From contig JAHLJT010009419.1 in the NCBI GenBank assembly GCA_031308135.1, positions 61,502,634 to 61,566,633 of the forward strand: a stretch of 64,000 nucleotides of DNA. Direction: 5' to 3'. The stretch comes from Acheta domesticus (lineage: Eukaryota; Arthropoda; Insecta; Orthoptera; Gryllidae). Position 1 is the stretch's first letter, and the number at the start of each line of letters is the position of its first letter. The notes under the pieces were generated by a model. That model was not told the DNA's origin, did no database searches, and worked only from the letters and a program-made list of their open reading frames with translations. A program made the position numbers and the translations under genes. Of the stretch, positions 11,131-20,550 are shown in pieces.

Positions 11131-11850
11131 GCGGACCACGCGTTCGGAAATTGTTTGGATGTCTCTCACGTCACGCTGCAGAGGTACGACAGCGGTGCGC
11201 TCCAAACAGTACCCATACTTTCTGTGTGCGGAGGGCAATTGCAAAACAAAACTGAGAAACAAATGCCATGCTAACAAATGATTATCGATTCAAAATTAGA
11301 ATCGCAACCTCGAAATAAACGTGACCTCCAAGCACAAGATGCGAATATCAACGGAAACAACGGAATTGTAGTAAATTCGAGTATACCGCCCTCTCCCAGA
11401 TATAGCCGACAGAATTCCCGCTGTTAGGAAAGTTCTCTTTAGAGTGCTCGTAGAGGATATCTCGGAATAAATATTACTAACTTCCAGGGCATGTAAAAGG
11501 GTCGAAAATATTAACTTTCTGCCAATAAGCACGTAATGTGAAATTTCATAAAACGGACTTATATATGAATTGGTTATTTTTAAAAACCGCAAGTTAGGAA
11601 TAGTAAAGTTGTGGAAAAACATGAAAAACTGAATAATTAGATACATAGAGGACATTAATCTGTTTTATAAAATTTATTATGCATAAATCGTGATTAAGAA
11701 TGCCATGGAAACATGTAATTTACTTGAATGCCATGGAGACATGTACGTGTATCAAAATTAGAATAGTCAGTGGACATATTTAAAAGTTTTGACCTACGGG
11801 GTTTGAAAAACTCATCAGACATTTTTTACCCAAACATATAAATAAATACA
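11131..11850. other. AT-rich spacer, nothing recognised
   Basis: No gene recognised. A 119-codon - frame (11655-11296) has no family-like pattern. Confidence 0.45.
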
Positions 11851-11930
11851 CATGCTCTACACTTACGGGACAAATGACCGTACGTGAGTTGACGCTCCCG
11901 GAATCACTAACAATCAATCAATCAATCAAC
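11851..11930 (+). mobile_element. Family-A SINE, 3'-end fragment
   Basis: About 80 bp matching only the 3' end of family A: CTACACTTACGGGACAAATG, then TTGACGCTCCCGGAATCAC and an (AATC)n tail. The copy is 5'-truncated, as expected from incomplete reverse transcription. Confidence 0.75.
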
Positions 11931-13304
11931 CCAAGAAAGAATACAGTACAATTTTAACTCTTCTATCAAGAGGATGTAAATAGTGGTATCAATGGCGCAA
12001 AGGAGTGCACTATTATCTGTAGCTAAGGACTGTACCTTCATTTAATGTCATTAGACGCAGAGGATAGCGCAACCTGAACGCCGCCTCCATATAATATTCC
12101 CCTCACCACATTGCCCCTTCAGGCAGCTTATGAAGTTCAGAAGAAAGTATAGTAACAATGTAACAAAATAGTAGATGGCACGACGAGGATTTTCAACTAC
12201 TTTAGTTTTGTGGTTCCTAATGCACACAATAACAGTTTGAACTCCTCCGACAACTGGATATAAAATAGAAAAATCGGCGGCGAAAATAAATGCTTGGTGC
12301 CCTCTGTATCCAGAGCTTCTAGTTCCCGTTCGTTCGTGAGCACTCTACCGTTCAAATTGTGTAATCATGAGCATTAGTTTCACTGCTGTGGGAGCCTTGC
12401 TTGCCATTGATGGACGCGCATAAAGGTCGTCCATAAAGTCCTCCACGAAACGATTTCGCTCGAGCGCCATTTGGCACAATTCGCTCGATGACAGCCCAAT
12501 TTGACATATTTTCGTTCGACTCAACGTCACGGGCAAAAGTGCTTAGTCGAGAAAACTGAGCATCTGACTATCGGAAACCTTGTAATAACCAGTTGACAAT
12601 TACACGTATAAACCAGAACACAATTACTAGTATAAAATGAAAAATTAAAACTTGCCACTAAGTTGAAGCGTCTAAACAAGGAGTACAAAATAGGTAAAAA
12701 AATGGGGATAAAAATTTCACCTTTCTGTAGATTAGCGAAATAGCGAGAACATTTTCTGCTACACTTCCTGCCACACTTCCTTCCACACATTTAGCATGTG
12801 GAAGAAATTTATGAGTACCTTATGTTGCCATATGCACACATGCAACGTCAAGTGTAGGAAAAAGTAACAATATTAATCGAGAAAGAATTAATTACATTCT
12901 TCTGATCCATAATTTTAAAATGAAATCAGTTTGATATTAATTAATTTTTCACACATATTCAGTTTACTTATATACATCAGATGAATAATAAAATAAATAA
13001 AATATTAGCCTTAAAATATTCATGTTCATTGCTTACGACGTTATGCATGTATGTCGCGCATCAGGTTTCTCATATTCTTTTCTCGAGAACCAAAGCGAAG
13101 TCGTCGGCGCCATTGACCAAAACTGTGAATCAGCTCACCTTGAACGTGTGAAGCTGGAACTTCAGCAATCGAGGATAAAACTCTAGAGCGAGTGCGAACG
13201 AACAAATGGTTCGCCTTGAAGCGTCCTAGTTTACTGTGCAATAAATAAATAAGACACAGCCCATTCCGCCAGCTGACCTGAATGCGTTGAGAGCTCTAGA
13301 AATA
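11931..13304. other. Mixed AT-rich stretch, no gene recognised
   Basis: Contains - frames of 63-87 codons (12345-12536, 12527-12790, 13041-13241) without known domains. The 12300-12540 segment is somewhat GC-richer and could be a decayed repeat. Three near-identical short words (CTGCCACACTTCC type) occur around 12760-12790. Confidence 0.4.
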
Positions 13305-13610
13305 CTGGAGCTTTTGATCTCAAAATTCTTACAACACATTTTGACCAATTTAGAAGGCGTTGGCGAAGAGTACTAGCAAATGAAACGAATCACCTCGTAT
13401 AATATTCCGCTACGATGTGAAATAGATTGTTATGGCGGAGAGATATCTCATTTAAAAAAGGGGGCTTGGAAGTATTTTCTTCTTTGTCTAACAGCACATC
13501 TTTTTTCACACTCTCAGGAGGCGTTTAACAGGCAGGAAGAAGAGAGGCGATGCCGAATGGCTGGCTTATTCAGCCCTTTTGTGTGTGCCTCACAGTGGGT
13601 TGAAACGGCA
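13305..13610 (+). repeat. Unclassified dispersed repeat, copy 1
   Basis: Matches, in the same orientation, 14115-14290, and in reverse 48860-49150. Shared landmarks are GAGCTTTTGATCT (copies 1 and 2), GCGTTGGCGAAGAGTA (copies 1 and 3), GAAATAGA with AGTATTTTCTTCTTT, and CAGTGGGTTGAAA at the 3' side (copies 1 and 3). No terminal repeats, tRNA-like head or coding pattern identified, so the class is unknown. Confidence 0.7.
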
Positions 13611-13864
13611 TCAAACTTTATTTTATGAGATTTTAAACATATATTTCAACTACTAACAAAAACACTTGATATAAAAATAAATTAACGAGAAATAATAAAA
13701 TATAAACAAATAAAGGATGTTCTGATGGCCCAGGGACGTGTGGCAGTTACGCGGAAATCGCTTTACCAAAGCTGGGGGTACTCAATGCAATGGTAGTCGC
13801 CTTTTTGCACCATGTATTGCTTCACCAGCTCTCATTAATACATAACCTATAATTATTCACGTAA

Positions 13865-14097
13865 ATGCTTGTCGATCCGAGTGGCCGAGATCGCTAAGAC
13901 AGTAGCGTCCTGGCGGTCCCGGGCCGAAGGATCGCGGGTTCGAATCCTGCCTCGGGCATGGTTGTATTTGTGTTCGTCCTTTCACCTCTCATCATCACCA
14001 TATTACTTCGTTCGGTGTACAGGTACCCCTAACGTTCAATCAATAGGGGTCGCTAATGACCTCGTAGTTAACGTGACCTTTAAAAAGCTTTAAAAAA
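13865..14097 (+). mobile_element. Family-C SINE with a class II tRNA (Ser/Leu)-like head
   Basis: The head reads GAGTGGCCGAGATCGCTAAG (box A region, from 13880) and GGGTTCGAATCC (box B, 13936-13947), with extra bases between as in the long variable arm of tRNA-Ser/Leu. CCGAG at 13878 pairs with CTCGG at 13951. The body (GGTTGTATTTGTG...CATCATCACC) and an A-rich end (about 14075-14097) follow. Related copies lie reversed at 19070-19318 and 53385-53693. It is not a tRNA gene because the anticodon arm does not fold properly and a SINE body follows directly. Confidence 0.75.
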
Positions 14098-14114
14098 TAA
14101 AAACAAACATAAAC

Positions 14115-14290
14115 ACTTAAGAGCTTTTGATCTGTACGTTATCGTGAGGAAGTGGACGATGACTACATGCAAGTGAAGCAAATCACTTTGTACAATGTTC
14201 AACAAAGGAGTGGAATAGAATGATACTGGAGGAAGATTACTACTTTAACAAAGGTGCTTGAAAGTGCTTTTTTACCGTAGACCACTCTTC
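14115..14290 (+). repeat. Unclassified dispersed repeat, copy 2 (partial)
   Basis: Begins with GAGCTTTTGATCT and keeps GAAGCAAATCACTTTGTACA and ACTTTAACAAAGG, aligning with 13305-13610 and with the reverse of 48860-49150. It is separated from copy 1 by the family-C SINE. Confidence 0.6.
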
Positions 14291-15160
14291 CTCAATGTGC
14301 GACGTAAGGAGTGGACGGGGACGCCGTTCGCAGGCTGCAGAGGGAAAACAAAAGCAAGTGAATGGAGGTCATATTTTAGAGGCGGCAAAAAAAAGGATAA
14401 GGTGTTGAGGGCAGTTTTCTGATAATGAATGTAATTCTATCCCCCGCTCATGTTTACGTAATACGGGAATGCTCGCACCTGCTAGTCCTACTGGTCGTTA
14501 TTCGAGCAGACAGCCGAGACTCGAGGTGTATTGATAGGTGTATAATTCACAGTAGTCGGTCGTACGTACACTCCCACCTCCATACTGCTCAGTGAATGGA
14601 GACAACATTGGTTTGATAAATTACATCGTCAGTGTGTACAAGTATGTCAAGGACCGTAGAGTCAATGCAAATCATGTCTACATGTGTACGCCGATCGCGC
14701 TTACCAAATTTGTTTAGCACGCTTGTGTGGCCAAATTATTCTTCACATGACATCCCCAAATATACACACTCTCATTCACCTTCTTTGATACTTGACTATC
14801 AGTATGGTGGAGCTGCTCTAAACATAACATTCAATGTATTTTATGATAGTTAAGGTATTGCCAGACTGCTCTCCTCTCTCTCTCTCTCACTCTCTCCTTC
14901 TACCTTTAAATGTACTGTATCAATTTTGAGACATACCTTGAAACAATCTTGCAATATTTTTCGAATTATTGTACTTTTTGATCGTCGAAATGAATAAAGC
15001 ATATATTTACAATTGTTGACATACCAAAATCTATTTTTATAAGAAAACCAACATATTTACTATTATTCCTCCTAACACACATTGTACAGTAAACCTTCCT
15101 TAACACGAATTCCAAGGGAAAGAAATAATCGGAGTTTTTGTTATTAAAATTCGTTTTATC

Positions 15161-15165
<5 letters not shown>
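14291..15165. other. Spacer with a CT microsatellite (14868-14897)
   Basis: Mostly unique DNA. A (CT)n run with small interruptions lies at 14868-14897. No gene recognised. Confidence 0.5.

Positions 15166-15222
<57 letters not shown>
15166..15222. repeat. (TA)28 dinucleotide microsatellite
   Basis: Uninterrupted TA repeats. They keep two - frames open with alternating Ile/Tyr, which are not genes. Confidence 0.97.
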
Positions 15223-15224
<2 letters not shown>

Positions 15225-15559
15225 TCATTACTACGTTTCTTTGGCGACACCCACATTTTGTTCGTTTGACGAGGAATTTCATGTTAGCGAGTTCGTGCAA
15301 ACGAGGTAAGCTGATAGTACAGCAAAATATAGATTCAAAATACTTATAGGTGGTCTACTCCTGTCTTTTCAAGTAACTGTTGGGTACTTGGGCCGCCGCT
15401 CGGCCCTGACCGTCGGCTCATAGTCGACCAATGCTCAATATTCCACGAAGTCCACTGCATCCCTAACTCCCTACGGCTCTGGCAGATCGGAGTCCTGAAT
15501 ACAGCTACGGAGACTTGAGATCCCCTTAGTGTTGCAAATGTGTTTATAATGTCTGGAGG

Positions 15560-15925
15560 TGGTGGTTTCCCCCTCCACTGGATGGTGAGATCTTGCGCTG
15601 ATCTACGCGTCTACTTGCGGCAGGATTCCCTCTCCATGTATCTCCCCCATCCGTCCCAGCCGGGGCAAGATCTAAGCTCCCAACAGGTCTCCTGACATGT
15701 GCGGTAGTGTAGTGGATACAAGTTTGTGTATAAGTAAGGGGTGAGGATAGGACAAGGAAGAGGAAGGAAAGATCGCGCTCTGTCTGTAGCTGTTTGTAGG
15801 AAACTGCTTCGACGTACGCCTGGTATTGATTGGCGAAACCACGGGAAATTACCGATCAGAGCAGTTGGCCTCTAGAATTTTCTTTTATCCAAAGAGCGGC
15901 TGAGTTTGAGCTAGCTATCTTCCTA
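15560..15925 (-). mobile_element. Family-A SINE, reverse copy lacking the head
   Basis: Reading the - strand from 15925 gives, in order, GCTAGCTCAAACTCAGCCGC, an ATTCTAGAGG segment, the core (CGTGGTTT...CAATACCAGGCG), the CTTCC-rich stretch, and CCGGCTGGGACGG with GATCTCACCATCCAG. This is the family-A order. The tRNA-like head is missing: the copy ends where a + strand SINE of another family starts (about 15926), so the two lie head to head. Confidence 0.78.
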
Positions 15926-16215
15926 GTAAGTGGCTCAGGCGTAGCGCGCTGATTTCGCATTCGGGACGCCCGGGTTCAATCCCCGTGCCGGCCATCCTGA
16001 CAGGGATTTGTGGTTTCCCTGGGTCATCCAGGCGAATGCTGGGATGGTTCTACTGAAAGTTCACGGCCGCGAAACCGGCGTCGCTAGCCGGATTCTTTAA
16101 CCAAGTGAAGTTACGAATGTTAAGCAAATTCGAGACGTTGTGGGATACTTGTTGGGTGACCGACTTGGAATCCCGTATCTAACTGCGCCGAGGACAATTT
16201 CTCTTTGCGGGACAT
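15926..16215 (+). mobile_element. SINE with tRNA-like head, insect core and 5S-rRNA-like 3' part
   Basis: The head has a clean box A (TGGCTCAGGCGT, 15931-15942) and box B (GGGTTCAATCCCC, 15972-15984) at normal tRNA spacing. The body (GCCATCCTGACAGGGATTTG, then GTGGTTTCCC, CATCCAGGCGAATGCTGGGA) is the insect SINE core that family A also shares in part. The 3' portion (16115-16176) strongly resembles 5S rRNA: GTTAAGCAAATTCGAG, then TACTTGTTGGGTGACCGACT and TGGAATCCCG. These correspond to the internal control region and 3' stem of 5S. It may be one composite SINE or a tRNA-SINE joined to a 5S pseudogene. Confidence 0.7.
16115..16176 (+). pseudogene. 5S rRNA-like segment
   Basis: About 62 bp align with the second half of animal 5S rRNA (consensus recalled: GTTAAGCAACATCGGGCGC, TACTTGGATGGGTGACCGCC, TGGGAA). 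Here the loop is altered, one base is lost in the TACTTGG..TGGGTGACC stretch, and the 5' half is not recognisable, so it cannot be a functional 5S gene. It lies at the 3' end of a tRNA-derived SINE in the same orientation. Confidence 0.65.
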
Positions 16216-17174
16216 GTAATAGCTAGCTACAAATACAAATATCTAACTAGTGCGGGGGCGTGGAAGGCGCTGTGAGCGGTGAGGGTGCGGAGAGGCAAGG
16301 GGCGTTGAGCAAAAAACGTGAAGCAGCGAGGATGGAGATAGACGGGCTCAGTCTGAGAAGGCTCGAAGCAACAGCTATTGTCTCTGCCCAGAAAATCTAG
16401 GTCAATTTCATCCGCTGTTGGAGGAGAATTCTAGGTGCCCTCTGCTCTGATAGATTCGAGGCAAACGTTGGAACTCTGTGTACCGCCGTTATGAACGGGC
16501 TGTGAACCACGCGGGATCTTTATATTCTCAATATTGTCACTCTCCTCAGACACACACTTCCATTGTATGTGACAGTGAAGTAAATGTGACACCATTCGGA
16601 AGCTTAGAACTTTTCCCTGCGAAACTGGCGATTTCATTGGTGAAGATTACCTGCCATGCTAATCGCACTAGCCCCATTCCAGGAGGAGAACGTGTAAGTG
16701 GCACCAGCACAACAGTGTGAATGACGTTCGTGCATCTTTATGCTGCACTAACTATTGGGAAGAAAAAATTATTAGCGCCCTATGTTTCGTTCCGGGTAAA
16801 CATATTTTTATAGTTGACTGGCGTGCAGATTTATTTGAACGAACCCGATGTCTATAAATTACAGCGACGTAATGCTTAAAACCGATATCAATATGTAAAT
16901 AAATAATGTAATAGTGAAGTGTTTTTCACTGAATCGTTCTGGTTAAATGATTTGAAGAGCCCAGGCGTTATTATGAATAGTGAGGAGATATTATTCCATC
17001 TGCAAACGAAAAAAATTCATTGAATTAGATATATGTTTTCTAAAGTAAATTGAAGCATCAGAAGCCGAAGTTTGTTTCTATTTGAATTTTTATGATCAAA
17101 TGAACTTAGCTGTGATAAATACACAAATCGTAAAATTTATCTCTATCTCTTTTTCTATGAATAATGGAATATGT
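16216..17174. other. Mixed then AT-rich stretch, no gene recognised
   Basis: 16216-16730 has intermediate GC and short open frames (80 codons +, 68 codons -) with no known domain. From 16740 the sequence is AT-rich. Confidence 0.45.
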
Positions 17175-17332
17175 TGCACAAATAATATATGCTAAATTTA
17201 TACTAATTTATAAGTAATATATAGAAGCGCGTGCACATAAAGAATTTTGTTCTAGAATCTTTAAAAAAATTATTAAGGAAAAGACGCTATATAGTTCATA
17301 AATATTGTTTTTGTAGTGTTATTTATGTAATT
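17175..17332 (+). repeat. Direct duplication, copy 1 (158 bp)
   Basis: Starts TGCACAAATAATATATGC and ends ATTTATGTAATT. It matches 17772-17927 closely (shared CGTGCACATAAAGAATTTTG and TTAAGGAAAAGACG). Homology stops at both ends and the two copies are 597 bp apart start to start. Confidence 0.85.
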
Positions 17333-17771
17333 GAGAAAAATCAAGAGTTTTCTTTCAAATATGCCCCTTAAAACTCAATACTAATTGCCTTAAATACTTA
17401 CAGTTTCTTTTCAACGAAATAAAATTTTGCCAGTTTTTCAGTCATTAATTTTTGGTTTATCAGCTACTTTACCTCCACACATTCAATTATTTCTGATAAT
17501 GAAAATTAAACGCACGATGAAGGCTTAAATTCCTGGGCATATACTAGCATATTTGGCTACAAAGAACTATTATTAAAAATACATTAAAAATGGTTTGCAA
17601 AAAAAGAATATGTTCTCAAAATTCCTTCTTTTACAACTACTATTGTGGACAATTAAGACTAAAACCCACAGTTGTGAGCGTTAGTATTTTCTATTTAATA
17701 GTTTTTTTTACAAATGCTATTTAATATAAGTTAACGTACACTGTACTTACGCGTTTGAAATAAATCTATAC

Positions 17772-17927
17772 TGCACAAATAATAAATGCTAAATTTATAT
17801 TAATTTATAAGTAATGTATAGAAGTGCGTGCACATAAAGAATTTTGTTCTAGAATGTTTAAAAATAGAGTTAAGGAAAAGACGGTATATAGTTCAAAAAA
17901 AGTTTTTTTAGCATTATTTATGTAATT
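17772..17927 (+). repeat. Direct duplication, copy 2 (156 bp)
   Basis: Second copy of the repeat at 17175-17332, in the same orientation, differing by scattered substitutions and small indels. The 440 bp between the copies is unique AT-rich DNA without open frames. The pair does not begin TG or end CA, so a short LTR pair (TRIM-type element) is possible but unproven. Confidence 0.85.
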
Positions 17928-19069
17928 TCATACGTGTTTGTTTGAAGATGCTATTAACGTTTACTTTTTATTTACAAAATTTATCCTTGATGTTTTCATT
18001 GAAACCTGTAGTTGAATGGTTCGTGTGACACACGATTTTCCATATAGTACTGAGAATCAAAGCCAGATTTGTTCGGAAAGATTTGAAAGAGATAACATAC
18101 TTGCTAAAGAGTATCATGTTTTATGTTTAATTACGTATTCACACTTTATAATATAGCATATGGTATACTATACTCAACACAATGTTTCAATAGTCTATTG
18201 AGAGGCGGTTTACATACTGCATTCACCGACTTTCTATTGGATTTCTGTTGAAATTATAAACAATGTGTAAATAATTTAACTCTTTGTTTGCAATAAGAAT
18301 AGTGCTTCCAACGATCTATCACTGACAATTTGTGAAACTACCGGTTACTGTATTAAATAATTAAAACAATTATTGAGGTGTTTTGGCTTACGTTAAAAAA
18401 CAGCTATTTTTACCAAATACATATTTCATCATTCAATTACATTCTTTAAAATAATTTTTCTAATGAACATATTGTTAAAATGAAAAGATATCATCATTGA
18501 AATGCTCTCATTATATTATTTAAAATATGTAAATTGTTGAAATTAAAAAGGAATATGGCACAAACAATACTACATTTCTTAATTAAAACGTAGCTAAGGA
18601 AAGTGTCAGGAGTTCAAGATTAAATTACTCTTTGTTACCAAATGAATTATTGGATTGCAAATCTCTTGCATTTTTAATTAACCGATGCCAAAGATTTTCA
18701 CCCAACCACACCGGGCGCCAAAATTCACTTTCGCGACCTCATTTGCCAACCAGTTACGGTCACTGTCCCGCAATAAAGAGCTCTCATGTTCGCGGTCGAT
18801 GGAAGCCGTATGTCATGTAGGAAGCACACGACCTCCAGATCAGGCTGTCTTATCCTCTCGAAAGGTGGAGTTTGCCTGACATTCATGGAGAAAACCCTAT
18901 CCTCTCCAGTGTTAAATACAGTGAGATTTCTAGTGACCCGTTTCTAACTAGTGCACAGGCATTCTTCAACCCTGGGTGGAGAGATGTCGCAAGAAGCTAT
19001 GCTGTGCATGGAGGGATTTATCCATTTACGATTAGATTCATCGTTTTGTTTTTACTTTTTTTAGGGATG
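17928..19069. other. AT-rich stretch, then a GC-richer unrecognised block
   Basis: AT-rich until about 18690. 18690-19030 is GC-richer with three overlapping + frames of 62-66 codons. None resembles a known family; the block could be a decayed repeat. Confidence 0.4.
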
Positions 19070-19318
19070 TGATACAGCCAACAGCCGGTTACCCATTTAA
19101 GTCCCGATGGGTCGCTTATTCGACACTAGACACCAACACACTTGCGGGCTCCTCTGATCTGGGGTCAGCAGAATGTGAGGCCCTCCGAGACAACACATAC
19201 CTGAGAGACAAGGGACAAACAACCATTCCCAAAGCGGGACTCGAACCCGAGATCCTTCGGACAGAAGCGCTGGATTGGTATACGCTCTTAGCCACCTTGG
19301 CCACCCAGATCGGTTAAG
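19070..19318 (-). mobile_element. Family-C SINE, reverse copy
   Basis: The - strand from 19318 reads CCGATCTGGGTGGCCAAGG (box A region), GAAGGATCTCGGGTTCGAGT (box B region) and then a GGTTGTTTGTCCC body. This parallels the family-C copy at 13865. The tRNA-like head has the long spacing of a class II tRNA. The - frame of 62 codons and + frame of 82 codons here are incidental. Confidence 0.72.
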
Positions 19319-20270
19319 CTGATTCTATGAGCTAGGTACTAAGTTGATTCAATGAGCAAAATATGAGATCACCTATGTTTTGCTTTTGGGCTATAACATC
19401 ATGGAGGACATGATTTGTTAAGCTCTTCTTTTGCTAGTTGCGGGAGGTCTAGAGACGGGACCGGTATTTCGTAGACAAATCTATCTAATTGAATTTGTGG
19501 TTTGTTTGCTGATGTGTATTCTCTGCTATTCGATAGTAAAACTTATAGTTTTCATTGGTGATAACCACGCTTATATGCACTTTCATTCATAATTCAACTA
19601 TATAGAGTTGTGAAGGGTTAAAAGTTGTGAAATGTAGACTTTAAAAATATGAAGGATTTGTTTAAAAAAAACGCAGCAAAATATTCAAGTCAAATGCAAC
19701 CCGCAACACTTGCCTAAGTTTTCGTCAAATAACTCCTAAACAAAGCGTTTTAGGACCTTAAAAACCAAACTTTTGAGGCTGAGCCTCAAAGAAACGCTTT
19801 TCACACCATAATCTATTAGATGAGACATTTCTCGACATTCAATTAAATTTTCGATTCCGCGCTTCAATACTATCAAGGCCACCTCAATATTTCAGCCCTT
19901 GATGCTGGTAGCCATGTTTGTGACGACACGCTTAGAAGGCTTAGATTCCTCAATCTTGTATTTAAGCTTTCTGTATACACCGTGATTTGTGCAGTCTGAT
20001 TAGATTTCTTCGCATAATAATTAATTCAAGATTTGCTCTCCAGCAAAAACTAGAAGTACTCTTATAGTTGCTTGATACCTACGAAGATTGTTTCTTATGC
20101 GTGTAGTGAAACTATTCAATTAACGTTTTGCCATGGTCTGTAAGTGCTGTGTACTCAATTGTGGAGGGATGTGGGTAAACAGTGAAGAGTTAAGACCGTG
20201 TTTGCGTTTTACCTGTAACAATATTTTCGTTACCATTCAATGAAATTTTGAAGTCAGTGGGTTCAGACAC
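19319..20270. other. AT-rich spacer with a double-stem inverted repeat
   Basis: No gene recognised. At 19742-19800 a 9-bp outer arm (AAAGCGTTT / AAACGCTTT) encloses an 8-bp hairpin (TTTGAGGC, loop TGA, GCCTCAAA, 19772-19790). Confidence 0.5.
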
Positions 20271-20463
20271 GTAGCTTTCTCAAAAGTAAAAAGCTAATAT
20301 TTTCTGTGACTATCACGAAAACTAAGAGCTAACTGTCAAAGAATATTGAATAATTACTTCAGATATCTTTCGGAAGTGTTCAAATATCTCGGAATTGTCC
20401 CAAGAAAACTCTCTACGACAATGAATAAATATTTATTGACAATTTCTTTAAACATCAATTTAA
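20271..20463 (+). repeat. Host repeat flanking the Harbinger element, left half
   Basis: Aligns with 27954-28140 (for example AGCTTTCTCAAAAGTAAAAA with GGCTTTCTCAAGAGTAAAAA; GTGACTATCAC and AACATCAATT in both). The right half is at 27148-27312. The repeat was split by the transposon at its TAA target. Confidence 0.85.
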
Positions 20464-20478
20464 GGGCCGGTTTCACCA
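20464..20478 (+). repeat. Left terminal inverted repeat of the Harbinger element
   Basis: GGGCCGGTTTCACCA, perfect complement of 27133-27147. The core GTTTCACCA recurs at 20571-20579. Confidence 0.95.
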
Positions 20479-20537
20479 AACTCGTTTAAGTTTTTCGCTA
20501 ATCGTGTTTAAGTAATCACGATTAAAAACTCGCAATA

Positions 20538-20550
20538 TAATCGCGTTTAC
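20538..20550 (+). promoter_or_regulatory. Subterminal motif TAATCGCGTTTAC, left end
   Basis: The same word occurs in the opposite orientation at 27083-27094 and 26974-26985 (TAAACGCGATTA). Placement within about 175 bp of both ends and mirror orientation suggest binding sites for the element's own Myb/SANT-like protein or transposase; this role is inferred. Confidence 0.5.

Noticed and set aside
13865..13960. A tRNA-Ser/Leu gene
   Set aside because: Boxes A and B are good, but the anticodon arm does not fold properly and a SINE body with an A-rich end follows, repeated at two other sites.
15070..15320. A pogo/Tc1-like MITE around the TA microsatellite
   Set aside because: CAGTAAACCTTCC near the left and a loosely similar reverse sequence near the right suggested inverted ends, but the match is weak and no clear TA target duplication fits.
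15926..16000. A tRNA gene
   Set aside because: The tRNA-like part continues into the insect SINE core without a terminator, so it is a SINE head.
16115..16176. A functional 5S rRNA gene
   Set aside because: Only the 3' half is recognisable, with an altered loop and a base missing in the control region.
17175..17927. A pair of retroviral-type LTRs
   Set aside because: The repeats do not begin TG or end CA, and no primer-binding site, polypurine tract or coding remnant was seen between them.
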